This document shows positions 34,465 through 42,674 of a DNA stretch of 64,000 nucleotides, piece after piece. Within the stretch, counting starts at the first letter, position 1, and every line of letters begins with the position of its first letter. Under the pieces are notes generated by a model, which ran no database searches, was not told the DNA's origin, and saw nothing but the letters and a program-made list of their open reading frames with translations. Source of the stretch: Candidatus Leptofilum proximum (GTDB taxonomy: Bacteria > Chloroflexota > Anaerolineae > Promineifilales > Promineifilaceae). The stretch spans positions 1,736,001 to 1,800,000 of the forward strand of contig JADJXK010000002.1 in assembly GCA_016710325.1 (NCBI GenBank), in the 5' to 3' direction. The position numbers and the translations under genes are program-made.

Positions 34465-35010
34465 CTAATTCTCCCAGAAGGGCATGCCCAACATAGATAA
34501 TAATCGCCGCCCTTCTTCATCTTGCTGGGCAGTGGTTACAATACTAACTTCCATACCACGGATTTTATCAATCCGATCGTAATCAATTTCCGGAAAAATC
34601 AACTGTTCGCGCAGGCCCAAGGTGTAGTTGCCACGGCCGTCAAACGAATCCGGGGAAATACCCTGAAAGTCACGGGTACGGGGCAGCGCCACATGGATGA
34701 GACGGGTCAAGAAGGCCCACATCCGTTCGCCGCGTAGGGTAACTTTTAGCCCAATCACGCGACCTTCGCGCAGCTTAAAGCCTGCAATTGAATTTTTCGC
34801 CTTGGTCAACACCGGTTTTTGGCCCGTGATGGCGGTGATGTCATTCACCGCAAACTCGATGGCTTTAGCATTATCCAAAGCCTCGCCCAAACCAACGTTA
34901 ACCACAATTTTTGTAATTCGCGGTACCTGCATCACACTATGAAAGTCAAATTCTTTCATCAATGCCGGCACCACCTCGCTTTTGTACTGCTCTTTAAGTG
35001 GTGTAAACAC
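34465..35010 (-). CDS. rplE: 50S ribosomal protein L5
   Basis: VPRITKIVVNVGLGEALDNA and KLREGRVIGLKVTLRGERMW, then TRDFQGISPDSFDGRGNYTL, are diagnostic of L5, which binds 5S rRNA and contacts P-site tRNA. The start is GTG at 35010 with GGAGG seven bases upstream. 181 residues. The 85-bp gap to rplX shows no gene. Confidence 0.96.
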   Translation of the reverse strand: MFTPLKEQYKSEVVPALMKEFDFHSVMQVPRITKIVVNVGLGEALDNAKAIEFAVNDITAITGQKPVLTKAKNSIAGFKLREGRVIGLKVTLRGERMWAFLTRLIHVALPRTRDFQGISPDSFDGRGNYTLGLREQLIFPEIDYDRIDKIRGMEVSIVTTAQQDEEGRRLLSMLGMPFWEN

Positions 35011-35095
35011 AGTTTACCTCCGAGTTGAGTGGCAGGTTCGCATACGCACTGCGCGCACTAAGGCTACCTGGCTCACCGATGGTATATAAAATAAG

Positions 35096-35419
35096 TTAGC
35101 TAATCGGGTTGCCGCTTTTCTTAGAAATACGAACGCGGTTCCCATTTTCATCACGGCGAACACCAATTCGGGTGGGTTCGCCAGTTTCCGGGCAGATCAG
35201 CATCACGTTTGAGACATGGATGGGGGCTTCAAATTCTATGATGCCGCCCTGTGCCTGACTGCGACCACCGGTTGGCCGGGGCCGTTGATGCTTTTTCACC
35301 AGATTGACACCAGAGACCACAATGCGGTTCTCTTTAGGCAAAACGCGCTGTACGGTGCCACGGGTGCCTTTGTCGTTGCCGGAAATTACCTGTACTTCAT
35401 CTCCAACTTTAATTCTCAT
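35096..35419 (-). CDS. rplX: 50S ribosomal protein L24
   Basis: MRIKVGDEVQVISGNDKGTR is the KOW motif, and RVLPKENRIVVSGVNLVKKH follows as usual. The ATG at 35419 has GAGGA upstream and gives 107 residues; sequence upstream in the ORF is not conserved. L24 starts large-subunit assembly. Confidence 0.96.
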   Translation of the reverse strand: MRIKVGDEVQVISGNDKGTRGTVQRVLPKENRIVVSGVNLVKKHQRPRPTGGRSQAQGGIIEFEAPIHVSNVMLICPETGEPTRIGVRRDENGNRVRISKKSGNPIS

Positions 35420-35429
35420 GGCTTCCTCT

Positions 35430-35801
35430 CTATAACACCTCTGGCGCCAGCGACATGATGCGGCTGTACCCGGCAGGGCGCAGTTCACGAGCCACGGGGC
35501 CAAAAATGCGCGTCCCGATTGGGTTCTTGCTAGCGGGATCGATAATTACGGCCGCATTGTCATCAAAGCGAATGTAGCTGCCATCGTCGCGCTTGTACTC
35601 TTTTTTGGTCCGTACGATCACAGCCTTAACCACCGTCCCCTTCTTAACCGAGGAGTTGGGCACGGCCTTTTTGACCGTTGCGGTAACCATGTCACCAACG
35701 CTGCCATAGCGGCGGATGGAGCCACCCATCACCTGGATGACAAGCAGTTCACGAGCACCAGAATTATCTGCGACATTCAAACGACTTTCTTTTTGAATCA
35801 T
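35430..35801 (-). CDS. rplN: 50S ribosomal protein L14
   Basis: MIQKESRLNVADNSGARELL, VKKAVPNSSVKKGTVVKAVI and GTRIFGPVARELR are the family hallmarks. Length 123 is normal. L14 bridges the subunits. It follows rpsQ by 12 bp. Confidence 0.97.
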   Translation of the reverse strand: MIQKESRLNVADNSGARELLVIQVMGGSIRRYGSVGDMVTATVKKAVPNSSVKKGTVVKAVIVRTKKEYKRDDGSYIRFDDNAAVIIDPASKNPIGTRIFGPVARELRPAGYSRIMSLAPEVL

Positions 35802-35813
35802 GATGCAGTCCTC

Positions 35814-36065
35814 TTATTTTGCTCGCTCCAGAATGGAGACAACAGCCCACCGCTTGTGACGGCTAATTGGCTTTGATTCGATAATTTCAACCTGATCACC
35901 AACACGGCATTCATTTGCTTCATCATGCGCTTTGTACTTGGAAACCAGGCGCATCACTTTGCCATAAATTGGGTGGCGTTTGGTTGTGGTGACGGCAACA
36001 GTCACGGTTTTGTCCATTTTGTCGCTCGTAACAACGCCTTTTAATCGTTTACGCTGTTCTCTCAT
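35814..36065 (-). CDS. rpsQ: 30S ribosomal protein S17
   Basis: RLKGVVTSDKMDKTVTVAVT and RLVSKYKAHDEANECRVGDQ with VEIIESKPISRHKRWAVV show the OB fold of S17. 83 residues. It follows rpmC by 7 bp, so the unusual L29 tail does not merge with it. Confidence 0.97.
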   Translation of the reverse strand: MREQRKRLKGVVTSDKMDKTVTVAVTTTKRHPIYGKVMRLVSKYKAHDEANECRVGDQVEIIESKPISRHKRWAVVSILERAK

Positions 36066-36072
36066 GATTTAC

Positions 36073-36501
36073 CTACCCTGCAACCTCAGCGGACACAACG
36101 CGCTGGGGTTGGCTTTGCTTCTTGGCTTGGCGGCGGCTGTGCGGCCGTTTCTTGTTCAGATTCACAAGAGCCGTGGCCAACTCTTTGCCACCTTTTTCCA
36201 CAAACATGACCTGCCAACCGCTGTCTTCGTAGCTGTAACGCGCCGAAGCTTGCCACTCTTTGCCCGCGAGGGCATCGGCGAGGGCGGGGCTGGCCACGGC
36301 CGTTTCCACCGCCAGTTGCCGCATGTTCAAAACGGTCTCCAGCTGCGCAATCTCGCGCCGGACAGCCTTCAGCCGCGTGTAATCTTCCAGCCGTGACGAA
36401 GCTACCTGGAACCGCAGGTTAAACATCTCCTCGCGGCTGTTCTCCAGCATCTCTTCCAGCTTGGCATCACTCATTTCACGTAATTCAACAATATTTGCCA
36501 T
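36073..36501 (-). CDS. rpmC: 50S ribosomal protein L29 with long C-terminal extension
   Basis: Residues 1-63 are a normal L29: MANIVELREMSDAKLEEMLE, then RLKAVRREIAQLETVLNMR. L29 usually ends near here at 60-75 residues, at the exit-tunnel rim. This copy runs on to 142 residues. The tail (about 64-142) has an Ala-rich start, a beta-like part YSYEDSGWQVMFVEKGGKEL, and a basic end KKRPHSRRQAKKQ. The reading frame is continuous and the next gene starts properly, so this is not a frameshift artefact by eye. The tail may add rRNA or docking-factor contacts at the tunnel exit. Start ATG overlaps the rplP stop by one base. Confidence 0.93.
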   Translation of the reverse strand: MANIVELREMSDAKLEEMLENSREEMFNLRFQVASSRLEDYTRLKAVRREIAQLETVLNMRQLAVETAVASPALADALAGKEWQASARYSYEDSGWQVMFVEKGGKELATALVNLNKKRPHSRRQAKKQSQPQRVVSAEVAG

Positions 36502-36917
36502 TACAACGAATCCTCCCGAGATACAATCTGCGTTTTAATCGGCAGCTTATAGCTGGCTAGGCGCAGCGCCTCGCGTGCCGCATCTTCCGGCACACCGGCA
36601 ATCTCAAACAGAATACGGCCAGGTTTCACCACAGCCACGTAATGGTCCACAGAACCTTTACCCTTACCCATACGGGTTTCGGCCGGTTTGGCCGTTACGG
36701 GCTTGTCTGGGAAAATGCGAATCCAATATTTACCGCGCCGCTTGTTGTGGCGTACAACCACACGACGAATCGCTTCAATCTGCCGACTGGTGATCCATCC
36801 CGGCTCTAAGGCCTGGATGCCAAACTCACCATTCTGCAAATCAGAGCCGCCCTTCGCCATGCCACGCATACGTCCACGGAATTGCTTACGGTATTTTGCT
36901 CGTTTTGGCATTAACAT
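36501..36917 (-). CDS. rplP: 50S ribosomal protein L16
   Basis: MPKRAKYRKQFRGRMRGMAK, then EPGWITSRQIEAIRRVVVRH and RMGKGKGSVDHYVAVVKPGR, identify L16, which lies by the A site. 138 residues. ATG at 36917 has GGAG eight bases upstream; ATG 36911 matches the common family start and is the alternative. Confidence 0.96.
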   Translation of the reverse strand: MLMPKRAKYRKQFRGRMRGMAKGGSDLQNGEFGIQALEPGWITSRQIEAIRRVVVRHNKRRGKYWIRIFPDKPVTAKPAETRMGKGKGSVDHYVAVVKPGRILFEIAGVPEDAAREALRLASYKLPIKTQIVSREDSL

Positions 36918-36972
36918 AGCTCAAACTCCGTCAAAAACTCAGGAAAGCACACCAGCTCTCCTGAATTGATGG

Positions 36973-37644
36973 TTACTCACTAATATAGACATCCGTGGCT
37001 TCAAACTCGGTCTTCTGCGGCAGGATTTCACCTTTGTAGACCCACACCTTCACGCCAATCTGGCCAAAGGTTGTCAGAGCCTCGGCAAAACCAAACTGCA
37101 GGTCAGCCCGAATTGTGTTGCGCGGAACACGGCCGTCCCAAAGCTTCTCTTTACGTGCCATTTCAGAACCACCCAAACGGCCGCTCACCTCGATGCGAAC
37201 ACCTTCCACACCCTGGCGCATGGCCTGCTGAATGGCGCGCTTCATCGCCCGACTGTGCGAAATACGCCGCTGCAGCTGCCCGGCAATGTTCTCGGCAATC
37301 AGCTGCGCATCGGTGTCTGGCTGAGAAATCTCTTCCACCTCAACCTTCACCGCTTTGTCGGTCAAATCACGCAGCTTGCCGCGCAGTTCCTTCACCGAAG
37401 CGCCCTTGCGGCCAATCACAATACCTGGACGAGCCGTATGAATGGTTACCTGAACCTGATTGGGAAACCGCTCGATCTCCAGCAAAGAAATACCAGCCGA
37501 AGGCATCTCATTCATGATGAGTTTGCGAATGGCAAAATCCTCATGCAAACGTTCTTCGTACTGCTTCCCCTCTGCAAACCAGCGCGTATTCCAATCGCGA
37601 ATTGATTTTAAACGGAATCCAACAGGATGTACTTTGCGTCCCAA
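36973..37644 (-). CDS. rpsC: 30S ribosomal protein S3
   Basis: MGRKVHPVGFRLKSIRDWNT at the start; the KH domain carries GIVIGRKGASVKELRGKL; GVRIEVSGRLGGSEMARKEK follows. S3 forms the mRNA entry site. The start is TTG at 37644 with GGAGG upstream. 223 residues. Confidence 0.97.
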   Translation of the reverse strand: MGRKVHPVGFRLKSIRDWNTRWFAEGKQYEERLHEDFAIRKLIMNEMPSAGISLLEIERFPNQVQVTIHTARPGIVIGRKGASVKELRGKLRDLTDKAVKVEVEEISQPDTDAQLIAENIAGQLQRRISHSRAMKRAIQQAMRQGVEGVRIEVSGRLGGSEMARKEKLWDGRVPRNTIRADLQFGFAEALTTFGQIGVKVWVYKGEILPQKTEFEATDVYISE

Positions 37645-37706
37645 GACTAATCCTCCATACCATCACTAGCCCGCCCTCCGGCGTCTCTGCTAGTGACCGG
37701 TTTCAC

Positions 37707-38081
37707 TTAATCGTACTCAACCACATCCCGTTCAGCTAAAACCACTGTAACATGGGATGACCGCTTAATAATGGGCCGGAAACGGCCGCGTCCAGCAAAA
37801 CGACCACCATAAGGCGCCTTGCGATGGCGTGGACCATCATCGGCAAAAATCTGGCTCACGTAAAGCTCATCAGCTTCCAGGCCAAAGTTCTGCTCGGCAT
37901 TGGCCACGGCCGACGCAATCAATTTGTAGACCGGGTCAGCCGCGCGCTGGGGCATAAAACGCAGCGTGTCCAACGCTTCCTGCGCATTTTTGCCCCGCAC
38001 CGCATCCACCACCAAGCGCACCTTTTGTGGCGTGATTTGTAGATAACGTAATTTCGCCTTAATCTCAAATGCTTCAGCCAT
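37707..38081 (-). CDS. rplV: 50S ribosomal protein L22
   Basis: LRYLQITPQKVRLVVDAVRG and FADDGPRHRKAPYGGRFAGR, the latter next to the tunnel-lining loop, are characteristic. 124 residues. The order rpsS-rplV-rpsC is standard; the start is two bases after the rpsS stop. Confidence 0.96.
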   Translation of the reverse strand: MAEAFEIKAKLRYLQITPQKVRLVVDAVRGKNAQEALDTLRFMPQRAADPVYKLIASAVANAEQNFGLEADELYVSQIFADDGPRHRKAPYGGRFAGRGRFRPIIKRSSHVTVVLAERDVVEYD

Positions 38082-38083
38082 GA

Positions 38084-38365
38084 TTAACGACGCCCCTTCT
38101 TCTCAGCTTTGCTGACATGACCACGGAACGTCCGTGTGGGCGCAAATTCACCCAGCTTGTGCCCCACCATATTCTCCGTAATATAAATCGGGATATGGCG
38201 ACGGCCGTCATAGACAGCAATCGTATGTCCTACCATCTGCGGGAAAACAGTGCTAGAACGTGACCAGGTACGAATCACCTCACGCTTCTTCGCCGCGTTC
38301 AGCACTTCGACCTTCTTCAACAGTTTCGGATTAATGTACGGACCTTTCTTTAACGAACGAGACAT
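38084..38365 (-). CDS. rpsS: 30S ribosomal protein S19
   Basis: MSRSLKKGPYINPKLLKKVE and TWSRSSTVFPQMVGHTIAVY with KLGEFAPTRTFRGH are diagnostic. 93 residues. Located between rplB and rplV as in nearly all bacteria. Confidence 0.97.
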   Translation of the reverse strand: MSRSLKKGPYINPKLLKKVEVLNAAKKREVIRTWSRSSTVFPQMVGHTIAVYDGRRHIPIYITENMVGHKLGEFAPTRTFRGHVSKAEKKGRR

Positions 38366-38380
38366 TTCCTAATCTACCTC

Positions 38381-39223
38381 CTACCGACGCTTCTTGCTGC
38401 GACGACGGAATATAAACTTATCCGTAGCCTTATTACGACGGGTCCGCCGGCCTTGTGCCGGTTGACCCCACGGCGTTTTCGGCGCAGCCATACCAATCGG
38501 CGAACGGCCTTCACCACCACCATGCGGATGATCATTCGGGTTCATTGCCGAACCACGCACGGCCGGACGAATACCGAGGTGACGTTTACGCCCCGCCTTA
38601 CCCAGCTTCACGTTACCGTGCTCCACATTACCAACCTGGCCAATCGTCGCCAGGCACTCTTGGGGCACATACCGCTCTTCACCCGAAGGCAAACGCAGCG
38701 TCACGTAGCGAGGATGATCCTTTGCCAGCAGCTGAGCCGAGGTACCGGCAGAACGAACCATCTGCGCCCCACGGCCAACCTGAAGCTCAATGTTATGAAC
38801 CTGCGTACCCAGCGGAATGTCTTGCAAGGGCAGCGCATTACCCGGACGGATATCCGAACCAGGACCGCTCATAACCGCATCGCCAACACGCAGGCCCAGC
38901 GGCGCAATAATGTACCGCTTTTCACCGTCTGCATACACCAGCAGCGCAATACGCGCCGAACGGTTGGGATCATATTCAATTGAACTTACACGAGCTGGAA
39001 TTCCAAACTTATCGCGCCGTTTGAAATCGATCTCACGAAAACGACGCTTGTGGCCACCACCCCGATGACGGATGGTGATCTTCCCGCGAAAGTTACGGCC
39101 GCCTTGCTTTCTCAAACCTTTGGTCAAGCTGCGCTCCGGGGTCACCCGGGTCACTTCTTCAAAGGTTTGCCCACTCATATCACGGCGACCCGGCGACGTG
39201 GGCTTAAAAACTTTAATTGGCAT
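38381..39223 (-). CDS. rplB: 50S ribosomal protein L2
   Basis: FRGKITIRHRGGGHKRRFRE and RGSAMNPNDHPHGGGEGRSP (which includes the His needed at the peptidyl-transferase centre) identify L2. 280 residues is normal. ATG with GGAGG upstream. The 93-bp gap to rplW holds no gene. Confidence 0.98.
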   Translation of the reverse strand: MPIKVFKPTSPGRRDMSGQTFEEVTRVTPERSLTKGLRKQGGRNFRGKITIRHRGGGHKRRFREIDFKRRDKFGIPARVSSIEYDPNRSARIALLVYADGEKRYIIAPLGLRVGDAVMSGPGSDIRPGNALPLQDIPLGTQVHNIELQVGRGAQMVRSAGTSAQLLAKDHPRYVTLRLPSGEERYVPQECLATIGQVGNVEHGNVKLGKAGRKRHLGIRPAVRGSAMNPNDHPHGGGEGRSPIGMAAPKTPWGQPAQGRRTRRNKATDKFIFRRRSKKRR

Positions 39224-39316
39224 ATTTCCTCCAGAGACGGGCTACAGGCATTTTACCCTTCAGGAACAAACCCCGACGGGCAAATGCCCTCATCCCTGCT
39301 CAAAAACTACTAACGG

Positions 39317-39616
39317 CTAGACACCCTCAAACAAGTCGATGCTGTCACCAGGCGTCAACGTCACAATGGCTTTCTTCCAACCAACCTTGCGTGTGGTAAC
39401 ACGCCGATAACGACGCGCCCGCTTGGCCGGCATATTCGCTACGCGAACCTTTTCTACCGAAACTTCAGGCCAGGCCAGTTCAATAGCCTGCTTGATTTGC
39501 ATCTTGTTGGCCCGCGAGTTCACCACAAACGTGTACTGATTGTTCAGATCCACGTTGTAACTGCTTTTTTCTGTCACCACCGGGCGACGAATAACTTCAC
39601 GCCAATGCATCTGCAT
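39317..39616 (-). CDS. rplW: 50S ribosomal protein L23
   Basis: VIRRPVVTEKSSYNVDLNNQ, then YTFVVNSRANKMQIKQAIE, are typical of L23, which docks trigger factor and SRP at the tunnel exit. ATG 39616 has GAGGAGG seven bases upstream. 99 residues. Confidence 0.96.
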   Translation of the reverse strand: MQMHWREVIRRPVVTEKSSYNVDLNNQYTFVVNSRANKMQIKQAIELAWPEVSVEKVRVANMPAKRARRYRRVTTRKVGWKKAIVTLTPGDSIDLFEGV

Positions 39617-39618
39617 GA

Positions 39619-40287
39619 TTATGCCTCCTCCCCGGTTTCATCATCACCGTCTTCAAAATCATCTTCCGTGCCCAAGAAGTTGGTAATGACATCCAGCGCA
39701 GCCAGTGGCATCACAATTTTGTCATAACCCAACAGGTCACGAATGTTCAGGTAACTTGCCTGCAGCGCTTTCACGTCGGCCAGGTTACGGGCTGATTTCT
39801 CAACATTCTCATTGCGTCCGGGTAAAAGCACCAGGGCACTCTCATTGGCCACCAGGGACTGCACAAACGCCTGCATATCGCGCGTTTTGGGCGTATCCAA
39901 CGTCAAGTCGTCAACCAACACAATCGCTTCGCTGCCCGCTTTGACGCTCAAAGCCGAGCGCAGAGCCGCCCGACGCATTTTCCGGGGCATCTGTTTGGTG
40001 TATTTACGGGGCAGTGGACCATGAGCCACACCACCACCAACAAAAATTGGCGCTTTTTTGCTGCCGTGCCGGGCATTGCCCGTCCCTTTTTGACGGTAAG
40101 CCTTGGCTCCGGTCCGGTTAACTTCTGAACGCCCTTTAGCTTTATGCGTACCCAGGCGGGCATTGGCCAACTGCCGTACCAGCGCCTGGTGCATCAGATC
40201 ACGATTAATTTTTGCTTCAAAAATGCTAGCTGGAAGGTCTACGCTGTTAACTTCCTTGCCAGCCATGTTGAAAACTGAAACTTTCAT
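39619..40287 (-). CDS. rplD: 50S ribosomal protein L4
   Basis: KAYRQKGTGNARHGSKKAPI is the tunnel loop, followed by FVGGGVAHGPLPRKYTKQMP. L4 lines the exit tunnel and in E. coli represses the S10 operon. ATG 40287 has GGAGGC six bases upstream; two GTG codons lie between them. 222 residues with an acidic C-terminal tail. Confidence 0.95.
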   Translation of the reverse strand: MKVSVFNMAGKEVNSVDLPASIFEAKINRDLMHQALVRQLANARLGTHKAKGRSEVNRTGAKAYRQKGTGNARHGSKKAPIFVGGGVAHGPLPRKYTKQMPRKMRRAALRSALSVKAGSEAIVLVDDLTLDTPKTRDMQAFVQSLVANESALVLLPGRNENVEKSARNLADVKALQASYLNIRDLLGYDKIVMPLAALDVITNFLGTEDDFEDGDDETGEEA

Positions 40288-40300
40288 CACCACGCCTCCG

Positions 40301-40960
40301 CTAGCCTTTTGCTGCTTTCCGAATTACGACAAGCGCACCTTTTGCCCCGGGCACTGGCCCCTTAACGGCAATCAGGTTGCGCTCGGCGTCAACACGAATC
40401 ACTTCCAGGTTCTGGGCCGTAAACCGATCGTTGCCCATGCGGCCGGGCATACGTTTGCCCTTAAACACGTGGCCGGTACCGGAAGTACCCCCAATGGAAC
40501 CAGGCGCACGCCACCGGTCAGACTGACCGTGGGTTTTCACACCACCGCCAAAGCCATACCGTTTAACCGCACCGGCAAACCCTTTACCTTTGGTTTTCCC
40601 GGTTACATCAACGCGTTCACCTATTTCAAACTGTTCTACGGTTAAGGTTTGACCCACCGTGTGTTCGTCTGCATCTTTGGTGCGGAACTCACGCAGGTAG
40701 CGCAAAGCTGGAATATTCTGAGCTTTTTTGCGGCCCTTCCCTTTATTGAGGAGACCCAGGTGGCCCTTTTGGCCCTTGCTCAACCGTTTTTCTGCAATTT
40801 CGCTAAAACCGATTTGAACGGCCGTATACCCGTCCGCCTTCTCAGTTTTAACCTGTGTTACGTAGCAGGGTCCGGCCTGGATGATCGTCACGGGTGTCAC
40901 TATCCCGCTCGCGTCAAAAATCTGGGCCATACCCACTTTCGTGCCTAGTAATCCTTTCAC
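40301..40960 (-). CDS. rplC: 50S ribosomal protein L3
   Basis: GLLGTKVGMAQIFDASGIVT at the start and FAGAVKRYGFGGGVKTHGQS, with the conserved Gln that PrmB modifies in many bacteria, identify L3. GMPGRMG-like KRMPGRMGNDRFT follows. The start is GTG at 40960 with GGAGG five bases upstream. 219 residues. Confidence 0.97.
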   Translation of the reverse strand: MKGLLGTKVGMAQIFDASGIVTPVTIIQAGPCYVTQVKTEKADGYTAVQIGFSEIAEKRLSKGQKGHLGLLNKGKGRKKAQNIPALRYLREFRTKDADEHTVGQTLTVEQFEIGERVDVTGKTKGKGFAGAVKRYGFGGGVKTHGQSDRWRAPGSIGGTSGTGHVFKGKRMPGRMGNDRFTAQNLEVIRVDAERNLIAVKGPVPGAKGALVVIRKAAKG

Positions 40961-41025
40961 ATTAACCTCCCAGGACTGTCAGCCACCAGGCAGGGACTGC
41001 ATCATCCTTCGTTTAGAGATTTAAC

Positions 41026-41334
41026 CTAAATAGAAATCTCAATATCCACCCCGGCGGGCAGGTTCAGCCGCATCAGGGTGTCAATCGTTTTCGAGTCCGG
41101 ATTGATCACATCGATCAGCCGCTTGTGCGTCCGAATCTCAAAATGTTCGTGCGAATCTTTGTCAATGAATGTACTGCGGCGCACGGTAAACCGCTCGATA
41201 CGTGTGGGCAGCGGCACCGGCCCCACAACACGGGCACCGGTACGTTCGGCCGTTCCCACGATACGGCGGGCAGACTGGTCCAGTACACGGTGATCATAAG
41301 CCTTCAAACGGATTCGAATTCTCTGCTTAGACAT
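41026..41334 (-). CDS. rpsJ: 30S ribosomal protein S10
   Basis: RIRIRLKAYDHRVLDQSARR and GPVPLPTRIERFTVRRSTFI with SHEHFEIRTHKRLIDV are diagnostic. S10 also serves as the NusE transcription factor. 102 residues. It begins the S10 operon directly after tuf, with a 61-bp gap and no visible separate promoter. Confidence 0.97.
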   Translation of the reverse strand: MSKQRIRIRLKAYDHRVLDQSARRIVGTAERTGARVVGPVPLPTRIERFTVRRSTFIDKDSHEHFEIRTHKRLIDVINPDSKTIDTLMRLNLPAGVDIEISI

Positions 41335-41395
41335 ACTTTCCTCGAAAGTAGAGGCGTTGGATTCAATGAATCACAACGCCTCTATGATGACAATC

Positions 41396-42598
41396 CTAGA
41401 CCAGGATTTTGGTAATAACGCCAGAGCCGACGGTGAGACCACCTTCGCGGATAGCAAAACGGCCGCCTTCTTCCAACGCCACCGGCTTGCTCAGCTTCAC
41501 ATGCAGGTTTACGTTGTCTCCCGGCATCACCATCTCCACACCTTCTGGCAGCGAAATCTCGCCGGTTACATCCAGCGTGTGAATGTAGAACTGCGGCCGA
41601 TACCCGGGGAAGAATGCCTTGTGCCGCCCGCCTTCGTCCTTGCGCAAGACGTACACCTCGCTCATGAACTCCGTGTGCGGCGTGATGCTGCCCGGCTTGG
41701 CCAGCACCTGACCCCGCTCAATCTCTTCACGTCCGATACCGCGCAGCAGCAGGCCAGCGTTGTCCCCAGCCTCCACCTTGTCCAGCACCTTGTGGAACAT
41801 CTCCATCGAGGTCACAATCACCTTGCGCGTTTTCTCCGCCAAACCGACGATTTCTACCTCGGTGTTGGGGGTCAGCGTGCCGCGGTCCACCCGACCGGTC
41901 ACCACCGTGCCACGTCCCTTGATGGAGAAGACGTCTTCCACCGACATCATGAACGGTTTGTCGGTCTGCCGTTCTGGCGTCGGAATGTACTCGTCCACCA
42001 TCCGCATCAGCTCCAGAATCGGAGCATATTCCGGCGCGTTCACATCGCTGCTCTCGCATTCCAGCGCCTGCAAGGCACTGCCGCGCACGATGGGGGTCTC
42101 GTCCCCAGGAAATTCGTAGATGTCCAGCAGCTCGCGCAGCTCCAGCTCCACCAGCTCCAGCAGCTCTTCGTCGTCCATCATGTCTACCTTGTTGAGGAAG
42201 ATGACGATGGCCGGTACTTCTACCTGGCGAGCCAGCAGCACGTGCTCACGGGTCTGGGGCATCGGGCCGTCGGGAGCGGACACCACCAGGATGGCGCCGT
42301 CCATCTGGGCTGCGCCGGTGATCATGTTTTTGATGTAGTCCCGGTGACCGGGGCAGTCGACGTGGGCATAGTGCCGGTTTTCGGTCTGGTATTCCACATG
42401 GGAGATGGCGATCGTAATACCGCGGGCTTTTTCTTCCGGGGCGTTGTCGATCTGGTCGAAGGCGGAGAAGTCGGCCAGCCCTTTGAGCGACAGGGTTTTG
42501 GTGATTGCCGCTGTCAGGGTGGTTTTGCCGTGGTCCACGTGACCAATCGTGCCAATATTCACATGTGGTTTTTCGCGCACAAATTTTTCTTTACCCAT
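41396..42598 (-). CDS. tuf: Elongation factor Tu
   Basis: GTP-binding motifs: GHVDHGKTT (G1), ARGITI (G2), DCPGH (G3), NKVD (G4) and the SAL-type G5 GSALQAL. The C-terminal barrels are complete. EF-Tu delivers aminoacyl-tRNA to the ribosome. I start at ATG 42598 (MGKEKFVREKPHVN), which has AAAGGGAAA upstream, giving 400 residues; the ORF runs to 42652 with non-conserved sequence. The only tuf copy seen here lies after fusA, as usual. Confidence 0.97.
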   Translation of the reverse strand: MGKEKFVREKPHVNIGTIGHVDHGKTTLTAAITKTLSLKGLADFSAFDQIDNAPEEKARGITIAISHVEYQTENRHYAHVDCPGHRDYIKNMITGAAQMDGAILVVSAPDGPMPQTREHVLLARQVEVPAIVIFLNKVDMMDDEELLELVELELRELLDIYEFPGDETPIVRGSALQALECESSDVNAPEYAPILELMRMVDEYIPTPERQTDKPFMMSVEDVFSIKGRGTVVTGRVDRGTLTPNTEVEIVGLAEKTRKVIVTSMEMFHKVLDKVEAGDNAGLLLRGIGREEIERGQVLAKPGSITPHTEFMSEVYVLRKDEGGRHKAFFPGYRPQFYIHTLDVTGEISLPEGVEMVMPGDNVNLHVKLSKPVALEEGGRFAIREGGLTVGSGVITKILV

Positions 42599-42674
42599 AA
42601 TTTCCCTTTCCTCTATGCTATTTTGTTCGTTAACCGGCGCGCCGGTTGACATTATTCCTTATCAAATAAAATCC

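Noticed and set aside
36073..36501. Frameshift joining rpmC to another gene
   Set aside because: The next gene rpsQ is complete with its own start 7 bp downstream, and the L29 frame stays open without a jump, so the extension looks genuine.
41357..42649. 430-residue plus-strand ORF opposite tuf, and a 462-residue ORF at 47085-48473 opposite rpoB
   Set aside because: Both lie entirely antisense to highly conserved genes, have His/Gln/Val-rich composition expected from shadow frames, no ribosome binding site and no recognisable domain.
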